From assembly GCF_000444875.1 (NCBI RefSeq), contig NC_021985.1, forward strand, positions 1,674,001 through 1,738,000: DNA of 64,000 nucleotides. Reading direction: 5' to 3'. Of this stretch, positions 1-9,162 are shown one piece after another (within the stretch, counting starts at the first letter, position 1; the number at the start of each line of letters is the position of its first letter). This stretch comes from Streptomyces collinus Tu 365 (GTDB lineage: Bacteria > Actinomycetota > Actinomycetes > Streptomycetales > Streptomycetaceae). Position numbers and translations under genes: made by a program. Below the pieces are notes generated by a model. It was not told the DNA's origin, ran no database searches, and worked only from the letters and a program-made list of their open reading frames with translations.

Positions 1-807
1 CGCGGAGGAGATCCACCGCTCGCCGAACCAGGTGCGCGGCCGGACGCCCTGGGCCTGGAGCTCCGGCGGGCGGGTGTCGGTGGCCTGCAGGAACAGCGGG
101 GGCCGCGACTCCCGCCACAGTTCGTGCCCGAACAGGAACGGCGAGTTGGCGCCGACGGCGATCTGCGCCGCGCAGGCCGCCTGGGCCGCATTCCACACGT
201 CGGCGAAGCGCGACGGGGTGACCTGGAGGTGCAGCTGCACGGAGGTGCAGGCGGCCTCCGGGACGATGGATTTCGAGGTGCAGGTCAGGTGCTCGACACC
301 GTCGATGTCGAGGCGGAAGTCCTCACCGCGCGCGGCCACGATCTGGTCGTTGAGCAGGGTGTAGCGGTCCACCTCGGAAAGGTTGGAGGAGACCAGGTCG
401 TCGCGGTCGAGCGTGGGCAGGATGCCGATCATCACGATTCCGGCGTCCACTTCACCGGCCTTGCGGTCGGCGTACGCCAGGGAGGTGCGCAGTTCCTCCG
501 CGAGCCGGTCGAAAACCCTGCCGCCCAGCCGGTGCGGGGCGATGTTCACTTCCAGATTGAACATGGCGAGCTCGGTTTGGAAATCGCGGCTCGCGATGCG
601 CTCCAGAACCTGCCCGTTCAACATTCTCGGCATGCCGTCGGGGCCGGCGAGATTCAATTCGATCTCGACGCCCATGAGGTTCTTGGCTCGGTCGAACCGC
701 TTCTCGACCAGCAGCCGCTCGAGCCCCGCCAGGCACGTGTGGAGCTTTTCGCGGTAGCGCTGGCGATCGGACAGGTCGAACTGCCCTGCCACGACCTTCT
801 CCCCCAT
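1..807 (-). CDS. glutamate-cysteine ligase family protein (3' part missing, runs off left edge)
   Basis: The 269 codons seen here form the N-terminal half of a GCS2-type carboxylate-amine ligase, a family that joins glutamate to cysteine or a related amine using ATP. The start MGEKVVAGQFDLSDRQRYR is followed by the family-typical MGVEIELNLAG (metal/substrate glutamates) and by ASRDFQTELAMFNLEVN and ACTSVQLHLQVTP. The ATG at 807 has a strong ribosome binding site (AAGGAGG about 9 bases upstream). Known actinomycete members are about 500 residues, so roughly half the gene lies outside the window. Whether it makes gamma-glutamylcysteine or another gamma-glutamyl product cannot be told from this part. 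Confidence 0.85.
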   Translation of the reverse strand, partial: MGEKVVAGQFDLSDRQRYREKLHTCLAGLERLLVEKRFDRAKNLMGVEIELNLAGPDGMPRMLNGQVLERIASRDFQTELAMFNLEVNIAPHRLGGRVFDRLAEELRTSLAYADRKAGEVDAGIVMIGILPTLDRDDLVSSNLSEVDRYTLLNDQIVAARGEDFRLDIDGVEHLTCTSKSIVPEAACTSVQLHLQVTPSRFADVWNAAQAACAAQIAVGANSPFLFGHELWRESRPPLFLQATDTRPPELQAQGVRPRTWFGERWISSA

Positions 808-1379
808 CTAAGTGTCCCTCCTTGGATGGGCGGGCCGCAGATCCGGCCGCCGGGGTCCCGGGTCCGGTTGGGATGATGCCCAGCGGAAGCGATCGATAAC
901 GTCCCGCGGGGGCCCGGCGCCCGCTAAGCTGTCTGAATGTTCCCCGCGGCACATTCACGGGGCATGACGCAAGTCGCAACTTCGGGTGCCCCGATCGCCT
1001 CGTGAAAAACGCCGACGACATTCGGCCGACCGCGGTGGCCTCGTATTACGAGGTCAGCGGCGCCCGCCCCGGCGGGAAATCGGGATGTTATACGCGAATC
1101 CGCGGCTGAATAGAGCCTTGCCCGGTCGACCGCAATGCGATAGACGAAACATCGTGTGAACACGTGTCGTATAAACTTCGCGGACAAGGCCTAAGGTTGG
1201 CGCCCGTGGTCCCCGGTTTCTGTCGTGTTCCTGCCGTCAAGGTGACGGGCGGCAGGCTTCAGCCGCACCCACGTCCAGCGGTCCGGGTCCCCACCTCTCA
1301 GGCCACCCCGTGAGCAGACAGCGCCGTCCGCCCCACCTCCCTCGCGCCGCCGCGCCTGTCGAACGAGAGGCGACCCACC
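808..1379. other. 572-bp divergent intergenic region
   Basis: No convincing gene. The stretch 1010-1190 is clearly less GC-rich than its surroundings and carries two short perfect inverted repeats (1039-1053 and 1153-1164) plus an AT-rich GTATAAAC at about 1170. It probably holds the promoters for the ligase gene (minus) and the small protein (plus). Open frames over it have no start with a good ribosome site and look like chance frames. Confidence 0.6.
1039..1053. promoter_or_regulatory. perfect palindrome, operator-like
   Basis: CCTCGTATTACGAGG is a perfect odd palindrome with 7-base arms. It lies in the AT-richer middle of the divergent gap, where a repressor site would be expected. No regulator gene in the window is obviously linked to it. 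Confidence 0.4.
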
Positions 1380-1964
1380 ATGCCGCTGCACGTGCCCCCT
1401 GCCCCCGCGCCCGCACTGCGCTCCGTCCTCACGGCCCTCGGTTCCCCCACCGCGGTCCGTGAAGCCCGAACCCCCTCCCTGCGCGCGGCGCAGGGGCCGG
1501 CGACACCCGAACTCCCGCTTCCCGTATACGTGTTGGACCGGATCACCGCACAGGGCCTGTCGGCGACGCGGCTGGCCGGCTGGCGCTTCCTGATCCGCTG
1601 CGGCGACCGGGCGGTGGCCGCGGCCGACACCATGCTGACACCCGACGGCTGGGCCTTCTCGCACTTCTTCGAGGGCCCTTACATCGCCTCGACCGAACGC
1701 GCCGTGCAGCAGGCCGAGGCGCTGCAACAGCCCTACCAGCCGAGGCTGCTGTCGGTCCCGGGGCTGTACATGCTCACGCTGTGGCTGCACGGCGACGTGA
1801 CCGCCGAGGCGACCGAGGGCCACCCGGCCGCCACCGACCTGCTCGTGCCGCTGGCCCCGGCGCCGCCCGGCATCTCGTCCCACCGCCCGCACCGGGTGGC
1901 CGAATTGCTTCCGGTGCTGACCCATCGGGCTTCTCCCGTCAAACTGCTCGGTTCACCTGCCTGA
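1380..1964 (+). CDS. conserved Streptomyces protein of unknown function
   Basis: 194 residues, not recognised as any named enzyme family. The first 50 residues are rich in Pro and Ala and look disordered. A compact central part follows (GWRFLIRCGDRAVAAADT, then FFEGPYIASTERAVQ) and a hydrophobic segment LLSVPGLYMLTLWLHGDV, then a short basic tail. There are no transmembrane helices or catalytic signature. The ATG has GAGAGGCG upstream. A strong hairpin terminator follows the stop, so the gene is probably monocistronic. Amino-acid composition and codon use match the neighbours, which supports a real gene. Confidence 0.7.
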   Translation: MPLHVPPAPAPALRSVLTALGSPTAVREARTPSLRAAQGPATPELPLPVYVLDRITAQGLSATRLAGWRFLIRCGDRAVAAADTMLTPDGWAFSHFFEGPYIASTERAVQQAEALQQPYQPRLLSVPGLYMLTLWLHGDVTAEATEGHPAATDLLVPLAPAPPGISSHRPHRVAELLPVLTHRASPVKLLGSPA

Positions 1965-1976
1965 CCGGCGGCTCGC

Positions 1977-2008
1977 GTACCCCGCTTCTCGTCCGGGAAG
2001 CGGGGTAC
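1977..2008 (+). terminator. intrinsic terminator
   Basis: A perfect 12-bp stem (1977-1988 with 1997-2008) and 8-base loop is followed within a few bases by TTTTT (2013-2017). It lies 12 bases after the stop of the preceding gene. Confidence 0.8.
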
Positions 2009-2270
2009 TGCCGTTTTTCCGGCACCGGCCGCCGAGATTGCGCTCGTACGAGCAATCATCCGCTCCGACGAGGCCGAAAAAGAATCTTCCTCGACCGGAC
2101 TAGCCCTATCCGGCCACTACGAACCACCCAAAGGGACAGTGCTGTTGAGATGAACCGTCCGGCAGGGTGACGCGTCATGAACCTGTGAGAAGCGGTGCCG
2201 CGAAATCCCTGCGGAACGACGCCCAGAGGGCAACACTGGGTTCCGACCGACTATCACCACGGGGGACGGA

Positions 2271-2507
2271 ATGACCACGACCGAGCGAGAGATCCCACCC
2301 ATGTGCCAGCACCAGCCACCGTGTCCCTCAGCCGAGTCCGCCGACCGGGAGTCCGCCCGCCTCGCGGCGCACCACCCGGAGCAGGGGTGGAGCCTGCTGT
2401 GCAACGGCGTCCTGCTCTTCGAGGACACCGGTGAGCTGCTCCCCGACGGCCGTGTCATCGCCCCGCACCGCCCGCTGGGCGCGGACCGGGTGATGACCGC
2501 CGCCTGA
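2271..2507 (+). CDS. DUF5999 family small protein
   Basis: 78 residues. The short motif CQHQPPCPSAES near the N terminus and the ending LPDGRVIAPHRPL match a small protein family known almost only from Streptomyces, of unknown role. The two Cys and His residues could bind a metal, but this is inference. The ATG at 2271 has GGGGGACGGA directly upstream. An internal ATG at 2301 (beginning MCQHQPP) is an alternative start giving 68 residues. It faces the sugar transporter operon tail to tail, with a hairpin between them. Confidence 0.75.
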   Translation: MTTTEREIPPMCQHQPPCPSAESADRESARLAAHHPEQGWSLLCNGVLLFEDTGELLPDGRVIAPHRPLGADRVMTAA

Positions 2508-2548
2508 GCGGTGACCCGGGCGGTCCGCCGTACCGCCCGTGACCCACA

Positions 2549-2584
2549 GGGGCCGGCCGCACGATCTCGGTGCGCACCGGCCCC
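2549..2584. terminator. bidirectional terminator hairpin
   Basis: GGGGCCGG (2549-2556) pairs with CCGGCCCC (2577-2584), and an inner CGCAC/GTGCG stem (2558-2562, 2570-2574) extends it. It sits between two convergent genes. There is no T run, as is common in Streptomyces. Confidence 0.6.
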
Positions 2585-2624
2585 GACGCGTGTCCGGGGT
2601 CCGCTACGGTCCGTGTCCGCACGT

Positions 2625-3488
2625 TCAGCCCTTGGTGGCGCCGGCGGTGAGGCCGCCGACGAGCTGGCGCTCGGCGACCGCGTAGAAAGCCAGGGCGGGG
2701 ACCATGGCGAGCACGAGGTAGGCGAAGACCCGCGCGTACTCCGCCGAGTACTGGCCCTGGAACTGCTGGACGCCGATGGGCAGGGTCCACCAGCCGCTGT
2801 CGGTGAAGACCAGCAGCGGCAGGAAGAAGTTGTTCCAGCTCGTGACGACGGCCAGCACCGAGACGGTGCCCAGCGCGGGCCTGGCCATGGGCAGCAGCAC
2901 CCGCCAGAAGAAACCGAAGGCGCCGCACCCGTCGAGCGTGGCGGCCTCCTCCAGCTCACCGGGGATCTGCCGGAAGAAGCCCCGCAGGATGATGATCGTC
3001 ATCGGCAGCCCGAAGGCGGCCTGCGGGAGGATCACACCGAGCGGGTTGTCCAGCAGGCCCAGGGAGCGCAGGAGCAGGAAGAGGGGCAGGGCCGCCACCG
3101 CGAAGGGGAACATCAGCCCCATCGTGAAGAAGGTGAACAGCACCTCGCGCCCACGGAAGGCGAACCGGGCGAAGGAGAAGGCGGCGAGGGCGGACACGGC
3201 CACCACCAGGACGGTCGTGGCCACGGCGATCAGTGTGCTGTTGCCGAGGAGCCGCCAGAAGTCGCCCGAGCCGAGGATGCCGGTGTAGTTGCCGGTCCGC
3301 CACCGGCCGGGCAGCCCGAACGGGTTGCGGGACAGCTCGTCGGTGGACTTGAAGCCGGACAGGACGGCGTACAGCAGGGGTAGGGCCATCAGCGCACCGA
3401 CCGCGACGAGGACCGCGTGCAGCGGCAGGGTGCGCGCCGTTCGCCGGGAGCCCGCCGTCCGGCGGCCCGGCGCCGTTCGCCGGGTCAT
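2625..3488 (-). CDS. carbohydrate ABC transporter permease (MalG/CUT1 type)
   Basis: 287 residues, inner-membrane subunit of a CUT1 sugar importer. An Arg-rich cytoplasmic N terminus precedes six predicted membrane spans, the first at LHAVLVAVGALMALPLLYAV. The EAA loop that touches the ATPase is visible as EEAATLDGCGAFGFFWRVLL, close to the EAA-G-x9-I-LP consensus. Its ATG overlaps the stop of the upstream permease gene (ATGA), so the two are translationally coupled. No ATPase gene is in the operon; in Streptomyces many such importers share the MsiK ATPase encoded elsewhere (established for other systems, inferred here). Confidence 0.9.
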   Translation of the reverse strand: MTRRTAPGRRTAGSRRTARTLPLHAVLVAVGALMALPLLYAVLSGFKSTDELSRNPFGLPGRWRTGNYTGILGSGDFWRLLGNSTLIAVATTVLVVAVSALAAFSFARFAFRGREVLFTFFTMGLMFPFAVAALPLFLLLRSLGLLDNPLGVILPQAAFGLPMTIIILRGFFRQIPGELEEAATLDGCGAFGFFWRVLLPMARPALGTVSVLAVVTSWNNFFLPLLVFTDSGWWTLPIGVQQFQGQYSAEYARVFAYLVLAMVPALAFYAVAERQLVGGLTAGATKG

Positions 3489-4483
3489 GTGCCGTCTCCC
3501 CTCATGGTCGTGGTGGCCCCTTCGAGGTCGCGGCGGAGCGCGAACCGCTGGTAGGCGAGGGCGAAGACGAGGCAGACGGCGAACATGACCACGCTGACCG
3601 CGCCGGCGTAGCCGGCCTGGTAGCGCTTGAAGCCGTACTGGAACATGGTCACGGCCATCGTCTCGGAGTGGTGGTCGGGGCCGCCCTGCGTGACCACCCA
3701 CACCAGGTCGAAGAGCTGGATCGACCCGATGACGGACAGGAAGACGCTGATCCGCAGGGTGGGCGCGAGCAGCGGCAGGGTGACGTTGCGAAAGCGCTGC
3801 CAGGGGCCCGCCCCGTCGATGAGCGCCGCCTCCGTCAACTCGGCCGGGACGGACTGGAGTCCGGCCAGGTAGAGCATCATGTGGAAGCCGAAGTACTTCC
3901 ACGTCATGACGAGGAACAGGGTCGCCATGACCCAGGAGGGGTCGGCGAACCACTCGCCGCCCAGGCCGTCGAGCCCGACGGCGCCCAGGACGTGGTCGGC
4001 GAGCCCGTCGCCGGGGGCGAAGACCATGCCGAACAGGACGCCGGTGATGGCCTCGGACAGGACGTAGGGCGCGAAGAACAGCATCCGGTAGACCGCGCGG
4101 CCGCGCAGCCGCTGGTTGAGCAGGACCGCCATGGCGAGCGCGAACGGCAGCTGGAGCGCGAGCGAGAGCACCACCAGGAGCAGGCAGCGCCACAGGTCGC
4201 CGAGGAAGACCGGGTCCTGGAAGAGCCGGGTGAAGTTGTCCGCGCCCGTGTAGTCGGAGGGCATGCCGAAGCCGCCCCAGCGGAAGAACGCGGCGTACAG
4301 GGCGAACAGCATGGGCAGCAGCACGAGCCCGGTGAAGAGCACCAGCGCGGGCAGTTGGAAGGCGACCGCGGTGAGCCGGTGCAGCGTGCGCCGCCGCGCC
4401 CGCTCCCTGGCCGCGTCGGCGGCCGGGGGCGGCCGGTCGAGGGCGGGTCCGCCGCGCTCGCCGGTGAGGAAGGTGGTGGTCAT
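3485..4483 (-). CDS. carbohydrate ABC transporter permease (MalF/CUT1 type)
   Basis: 332 residues with about six membrane spans, beginning at FQLPALVLFTGLVLLPMLFA. The EAA motif appears as ELTEAALIDGAGPWQRF. It pairs with the downstream MalG-like gene (4-base ATGA overlap), and its ATG lies 5 bases after the stop of the binding-protein gene. The family imports oligosaccharides captured by a lipoprotein. The order binding protein, MalF-type, MalG-type is the usual CUT1 order. Confidence 0.9.
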   Translation of the reverse strand: MTTTFLTGERGGPALDRPPPAADAARERARRRTLHRLTAVAFQLPALVLFTGLVLLPMLFALYAAFFRWGGFGMPSDYTGADNFTRLFQDPVFLGDLWRCLLLVVLSLALQLPFALAMAVLLNQRLRGRAVYRMLFFAPYVLSEAITGVLFGMVFAPGDGLADHVLGAVGLDGLGGEWFADPSWVMATLFLVMTWKYFGFHMMLYLAGLQSVPAELTEAALIDGAGPWQRFRNVTLPLLAPTLRISVFLSVIGSIQLFDLVWVVTQGGPDHHSETMAVTMFQYGFKRYQAGYAGAVSVVMFAVCLVFALAYQRFALRRDLEGATTTMRGDGT

Positions 4484-4488
4484 CGCGG

Positions 4489-5784
4489 CTACTGCTCTTC
4501 CTTGGCGGTCCTGGTGATGGACTGGGTGACCTGCGCGGGCGACTTGGAGCCGGCGATCAGCGCGGCCACGCTGTCGTTGACCTCCTGGCCGACGGCGGGT
4601 GCGTAGGCCTGGTCGAGGTAGAGCTGGAAGCCGGTGGCGGCCTTCAACTGCGCTTGCACCGCCTTGAGGTTGGGGTCGGTGAGGACGTCCTCGGCGGCCG
4701 GGACGACCGGCAGCACCCCGGTCTTCCTGACGAGTTCGCGGTCGGTGGTCTCGCTGGCGAAGAACTTCAGGAAGTCGACGGCGGCCTGTGGTGCGCCCTT
4801 GCGCAGGGCGTGGCCGCCGCCTCCGCCGAACACCTCGGTGATCTTCCCCTTGCCTCCCTCGACCTCGGGGAAGGGGAAGAAGCCGAGGTCGGCACCGAGC
4901 CCCTTGCCCGCGTCGGCCTCCACCACCGGGGCCCACTGGCCCATCAGCTCCATCGCCGCCTTGCCGTTGCCGACGGTTGCGGCCTGGCCGGTGGGCGTGG
5001 AGTAGGCGGCGCCGAGGAAGCCCTTCTGGAAGGGGCCGAGGGCTGCCAGTTCCTTGAGGTGCTGTCCGGCCGCGACGAACCCGGGTCGGGTGAAGTCCTT
5101 GCTGTCGCCTGCCTCGCGGAGCGCGTCGACGCCTGCGGTGCGCATCGCGAGGTAGGCCCAGTAGTACATGCCGGGCCACTTCTCCTTGCCCGCGAGGGCG
5201 AGCGGGGTGATCCCGGCGGACTTCAGCTTCCGCACGGCGTCGAGGAAGCCGCTCCAGGTGGTCGGGGGCGTGGTGATGCCGGCCTTCCGGAAGAGCGACT
5301 TGTTGTACCAGAAGCCGATCATGCCGATGTCGAACGGGATGCCGTACACCTTGCCGTCCAGCAGGTACGGCTGTCCGGCGACCGGCAGCAGGGTGTCGGC
5401 CCAGGGCTTGGTGCCGCTCGTGAGGTCCTCGACGAGCCCCGCGGCGACCTGCTGCTTCAGCACGCCGCCGCCCCAGGTGTGGAAGACGTCCGGCAGCTTC
5501 CCCGAGGCGGTCAGCGCGGTCATCTTGGACTTGTAGGCGTCGTTCTCGAGCTGGACGATCTTCAGCTTGACCTTGGGGTTGCGCGCCTCGAACTTCTTGG
5601 CGAGAGCGGCCCAGACGGTCTTGGTCGGCTGCGTGGTCGAGATGTTCCACCACTCGATCGTGGTCGTCCCCGAGGACGACCCCCCGTCCGAGTCGCCGCC
5701 GCAGCCGCTGAGCGCGGTCGCGCCGAGGCCGGCGGCGACGGATGCGGCCAGGAAGCCGCGTCGGGACAGTACAGGGTCGCCCAT
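4489..5784 (-). CDS. sugar ABC transporter substrate-binding lipoprotein
   Basis: 431 residues. The N terminus carries a twin-arginine-like SRRGFLAA (residues 7-14) and a lipobox ALSGC (Cys28), so the mature protein is a lipid-anchored extracellular receptor. The body is a family 1 solute-binding fold: IEWWNIST, then LENDAYKSKMTAL and GKLPDVFHTWGGG, typical of oligosaccharide receptors and reminiscent of xylobiose-binding proteins. Two adjacent ATGs are possible; AAGGAG is only 3 bases from the one at 5787 but 6 from 5784, so 5784 is chosen. Three CGAAA-NN-TTCG elements lie upstream. No LacI gene or glycosidase is linked. A pentose or hexose oligosaccharide substrate is inferred. Confidence 0.85.
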   Translation of the reverse strand: MGDPVLSRRGFLAASVAAGLGATALSGCGGDSDGGSSSGTTTIEWWNISTTQPTKTVWAALAKKFEARNPKVKLKIVQLENDAYKSKMTALTASGKLPDVFHTWGGGVLKQQVAAGLVEDLTSGTKPWADTLLPVAGQPYLLDGKVYGIPFDIGMIGFWYNKSLFRKAGITTPPTTWSGFLDAVRKLKSAGITPLALAGKEKWPGMYYWAYLAMRTAGVDALREAGDSKDFTRPGFVAAGQHLKELAALGPFQKGFLGAAYSTPTGQAATVGNGKAAMELMGQWAPVVEADAGKGLGADLGFFPFPEVEGGKGKITEVFGGGGGHALRKGAPQAAVDFLKFFASETTDRELVRKTGVLPVVPAAEDVLTDPNLKAVQAQLKAATGFQLYLDQAYAPAVGQEVNDSVAALIAGSKSPAQVTQSITRTAKEEQ

Positions 5785-5796
5785 CATGCGCTCCTT

Positions 5797-5807
5797 CGAA
5801 ACGTTCG
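5797..5807. promoter_or_regulatory. CGAAA-CG-TTCG operator-like element 1
   Basis: CGAAACGTTCG lies 13 bases upstream of the binding-protein start codon, overlapping its 5' leader. It resembles the CGAA-N-TTCG inverted repeats reported for xylan/xylobiose regulation in Streptomyces. Confidence 0.55.
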
Positions 5808-5910
5808 GAGTTGCTTCGGAGATGCTTCGGAGAGGGTCTCGGCGAGAAGAGGAAGAAGGAAATCAGGGCCCACCGTCGACCACCGGACCGGTCGGCACGC
5901 TGAAATGGAT

Positions 5911-5921
5911 CGAAACATTCG
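5911..5921. promoter_or_regulatory. CGAAA-CA-TTCG operator-like element 2
   Basis: CGAAACATTCG has the same 11-base layout as element 1, 114 bases further upstream. A nearby GAACGTTC (5933-5940) is a further palindrome of related sequence. Confidence 0.5.
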
Positions 5922-6088
5922 CTCTGAATCCCGAACGTTCCGAACGGCGACTCTAGGAAGGCGCGTGGGGAGCGTCAAGGTCTCGCGCACCGGCTCGCGG
6001 CTCGCAGTCGAACCAGTCGAAGGCCCCGCGGCCCTCCGCCTGCTACGTCCGCATTCACGCCCGTACGCCTGTACACCTCACAGGTCGT

Positions 6089-6099
6089 CGAAAGTTTCG
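6089..6099. promoter_or_regulatory. CGAAA-GT-TTCG operator-like element 3
   Basis: CGAAAGTTTCG is part of a 13-base perfect palindrome (6088-6100) and is the best match of the three to the xylanase-type GAAA-N-TTTC operator. It lies in the gap shared with the divergent stress-protein gene. Confidence 0.55.
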
Positions 6100-6266
6100 A
6101 ACCTGCCCCTCGAATCTCATGCACTTCGGGAGCACGGCTCCTTCGGATTCGTCTTCTCCGGCTGGTCGAATCCCGCGTTCGGGAGTGGGATGGAAGACGG
6201 GCCCCCGCGCGGCCTGACCCGGTCCGCGCGAGGGGACCACGGGCACCCGTGAGGAACGGTGGAGCC

Positions 6267-6797
6267 ATGTCCCGTTACGACGCCTGGGCGACCCCCCGCG
6301 TGGTGGTCGGCGTGAGCGGCTCCCTGGGCAGCGTCACGGCCCTGCGCCGGGCCACCGCGCTGGCCCGGCGACTGGGGGCCGAGCTGTGGCCGGTGCTGGC
6401 CTGGGAGCCGCCTGGCGGCGATCCCGCCGCACACCACGGTCCGGCCGCCGACCTGCTGCTCGACGAGTGGCAGCGGCTGGCCAAGCAGCGGCTCGCCTCG
6501 GTGCTCGACGAGATCTTCGGCGAGGACGGACCGGGGGTCGCCATGCACGCGGCGATCGTGCGCGGCACACCCGGCAGGGCCCTGGTGGCGACCGCGGACC
6601 GGGAGGACGACGTGCTGGTGGTCGGCGCGGGCCGGCGGGGGCTGCAGCGGGCCTTCTCCGGCCGGGTCACCCGGCACTGCCTCACGCACGCGGTCTGCCC
6701 GGTCCTCGCGGTGCCGCCGTCGCCGCTGGAGTCGGACCTGGTCTCCGTCCACCGGCGCAACACCTGGCACCTGCGCATGGACACCCGGGACCTGTGA
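6267..6797 (+). CDS. universal stress protein, single UspA domain
   Basis: 176 residues. The UspA fold is indicated by VVVGVSGSLGSVTALRRA at the N terminus and by VVGAGRRGLQRAFSGRVT then HAVCPVLAVPP near the C terminus, which resembles the ATP-binding Gly-rich loop of the family in a slightly degenerate form. The role is usually cytoplasmic stress adaptation by nucleotide binding. An upstream GTG at 6249 is in frame, but the ATG at 6267 is the conventional start and is chosen. It is divergent from the sugar ABC operon and separated from it by about 480 bases of AT-richer DNA. Confidence 0.85.
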   Translation: MSRYDAWATPRVVVGVSGSLGSVTALRRATALARRLGAELWPVLAWEPPGGDPAAHHGPAADLLLDEWQRLAKQRLASVLDEIFGEDGPGVAMHAAIVRGTPGRALVATADREDDVLVVGAGRRGLQRAFSGRVTRHCLTHAVCPVLAVPPSPLESDLVSVHRRNTWHLRMDTRDL

Positions 6798-7150
6798 GGC
6801 CCGCCCGGCGCGCCCTTCCGCCGCCGCCCGGCCCCGCGTCCGGGGACCGTTCCCGCCCGCTGCGGCTGCGGCCCGGCCTCCGGCGGGGCAGCATGGAGGT
6901 GTCGTACGAGATGACGCTCGGTGTCCGCTCCACGAGGCCGCGGCCGCGCCTTCCCGATGCCACCGGGCGCGCCCACCGGCCGCCGGGCCTCCGCTTCTTG
7001 AGGTGTGCGCCGCTCCGGGCGGCCCTTTCTTAACGCAAGATTGACGCCCACGGGACCCGGATCCGTGGGCCCAGGCGTCACTCTCCGCTTACGCTGAAGC
7101 CGCCGTCCCTGTGATGGCCGAACCGCTGAGCCGCACACAGGAGCACGCCG
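6798..7150. other. 353-bp leader region of the APC permease gene
   Basis: No gene is supported. The most notable element is a perfect 8-bp hairpin, GCCCACGG (7046-7053) with CCGTGGGC (7063-7070), flanked by GACGCC and GGCGTC that allow a longer alternative fold. A TTGACG overlaps its left arm. This could be an operator or a leader structure. It does not match the conserved core of the c-di-AMP ydaO riboswitch. Confidence 0.4.
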
Positions 7151-9103
7151 ATGGTCACGACCGAGCACCCTCCCAGCCGCCTGCGCGCCTGGATGCTGGA
7201 GGGCCTGTCCGACATGGGCAAGCACGGCGGCGTCACCGGACCCCACGCGGAGCCCGAGCCCCCGCACGAGGGCCAGCGCTGGTGGCGCGTGATGTGCCTG
7301 ACCGGCGTCGATTACTTCTCCACGCTCGGTTACCAGCCCGGCATCGCGGCCCTCGCGGCCGGCCTGCTGTCACCGATCGCCACCATCGTGCTGGTCGTCG
7401 TCACCCTGGCGGGCGCCCTCCCGGTCTACCGCCGGGTGGCCGAGGAGAGCCCGCACGGCGAGGGTTCCATCGCCATGCTGGAGCGGCTGCTGTCGTTCTG
7501 GAAGGGCAAGCTGTTCGTCCTCACCCTGCTGGGCTTCGCGGCCACGGACTTCCTGATCACGATCACCCTCTCCGCCGCCGACGCCTCCACCCACCTCGTG
7601 GAGAACCCGCACCTCACGAGCGCGCTGCACGGCTACCAGATGCTGATCACCCTGTTCCTGGTCGCCCTGCTGGGCGCGGTGTTCCTCAAGGGCTTCCTGG
7701 AGGCCATCGGCGTCGCGGTCGCCCTGGTCGGCATCTACCTCGCGCTCAACGTCGTGGTCGTGGCCGTCGGCATCTGGCACGTCGTCACCGCCGAGTACGT
7801 GGTCACCGACTGGGCCGACGCGCTGACCGCGGAGCACGGCAACGTCTTCGTCATGATCGGCGTCGCCCTGATCGTCTTCCCGAAACTCGCCCTCGGCCTG
7901 TCCGGGTTCGAGACCGGCGTCGCCGTCATGCCGCACGTCCGGGGCGACGCGAGCGACACCGAGGCCCGCCCCACGGGCCGGATCCGGGACGCCAAGAAGC
8001 TGCTGACGACCGCGGCCGTCATCATGAGCTGCTTCCTGATCGCCACCAGCTTCATCACCACCCTGCTGATCCCGGCGAACGAGTTCAAGCCGGGCGGCCA
8101 GGCCAACGGCCGCGCGCTCGCCTACCTGGCGCACCAGTACCTGGGCGGGGCCTTCGGCACGGTGTACGACGTCTCCACGATCGCCATCCTGTGGTTCGCC
8201 GGCGCCTCCGCGATGGCGGGCCTGCTCAACCTCATGCCCCGCTACCTCCCGCGCTACGGCATGGCCCCCCACTGGGCCCGCGCCGTGCGCCCGATGGTCA
8301 TCGTCTTCACCCTGATCGCCTTCCTGGTGACCTGGATCTTCGACGCCAGCGTGGACAAGCAGGGCGGCGCCTACGCCACCGGTGTGCTGGTGCTGATCAG
8401 CTCGGCGGCCATCGCGGTGACCATCGCCGCCCGCAAGGCGCGGCAGCGGCGCTGGACCGTCCTGTTCGCGGTCATCGCGGTGGTGTTCCTGTACACGACC
8501 GTCGTCAACGTCCTGGAGCGCCCGGACGGTGTGAAGATCGGCGCCTGCTTCATCGCGGGCATCATCCTGGTCTCGCTGCTGTCCCGGCTCGCCCGCGCCT
8601 TCGAGCTGCGGGTGACCAGCGTGACGATGGACCCGATGGCGGAACGTTTCGTCCGGGACATGGCCAGCCGCAAGATGCGGTTCATCGCCAACGAGCCCGA
8701 CCAGCGCGACAAGGCCGAGTACCGCGACAAGATCGAGCAGATCCGCACCGACAACGACATGCCCGAGCAGGACGACTTCGTCTTCCTCGAGGTGACGGTG
8801 ACCGACCCCTCCGAGTTCGAGGCGGGCCTGAGCGTACGCGGCGAGGTCATGCACGGCCGCTACCGCGTGCTCAGCGTGGAGTCCGCCTCCGTACCCAACG
8901 CCCTGGCCGCCCTGCTCCTGCACGTCCGCGACCTGACCGGCTGCACGCCGCACATCTACTTCGAGTGGACCGAGGGCAACCCGTTCGCCAACTTCCTGCG
9001 CTTCTTCCTCTTCGGCCAGGGCGAGGTCGCCCCGGTCACCCGTGAGGTGCTGCGCGAGGCGGAGCCCGACCGCGACCGCCGGCCGCGCGTGCACACGGGC
9101 TGA
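7151..9103 (+). CDS. APC superfamily permease (KimA-like/amino-acid transporter type)
   Basis: 650 residues. A hydrophilic N terminus of about 50 residues precedes [17 protein letters not shown], the broken first helix typical of APC transporters. About 11-12 membrane spans follow up to residue 480, then a cytoplasmic C-terminal domain of about 150 residues ([13 protein letters not shown] onwards). That size and tail resemble the KimA (YdaO) potassium importers; amino-acid transport is the common automatic label. Substrate is therefore uncertain. The ATG has CAGGAG 8 bases upstream. The gene stands alone after the stress-protein gene, with a structured leader between them. Confidence 0.8.
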   Translation: MVTTEHPPSRLRAWMLEGLSDMGKHGGVTGPHAEPEPPHEGQRWWRVMCLTGVDYFSTLGYQPGIAALAAGLLSPIATIVLVVVTLAGALPVYRRVAEESPHGEGSIAMLERLLSFWKGKLFVLTLLGFAATDFLITITLSAADASTHLVENPHLTSALHGYQMLITLFLVALLGAVFLKGFLEAIGVAVALVGIYLALNVVVVAVGIWHVVTAEYVVTDWADALTAEHGNVFVMIGVALIVFPKLALGLSGFETGVAVMPHVRGDASDTEARPTGRIRDAKKLLTTAAVIMSCFLIATSFITTLLIPANEFKPGGQANGRALAYLAHQYLGGAFGTVYDVSTIAILWFAGASAMAGLLNLMPRYLPRYGMAPHWARAVRPMVIVFTLIAFLVTWIFDASVDKQGGAYATGVLVLISSAAIAVTIAARKARQRRWTVLFAVIAVVFLYTTVVNVLERPDGVKIGACFIAGIILVSLLSRLARAFELRVTSVTMDPMAERFVRDMASRKMRFIANEPDQRDKAEYRDKIEQIRTDNDMPEQDDFVFLEVTVTDPSEFEAGLSVRGEVMHGRYRVLSVESASVPNALAALLLHVRDLTGCTPHIYFEWTEGNPFANFLRFFLFGQGEVAPVTREVLREAEPDRDRRPRVHTG

Positions 9104-9162
9104 CAGCCGCCCCGGCGGCCCCACCACGCCTTTGCGCCACCGGTGGCCCTATCGTGACCCGC

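Noticed and set aside
6798..7150. c-di-AMP (ydaO) riboswitch before the KimA-like gene
   Set aside because: Only one hairpin is seen; the conserved ydaO core sequences are absent.
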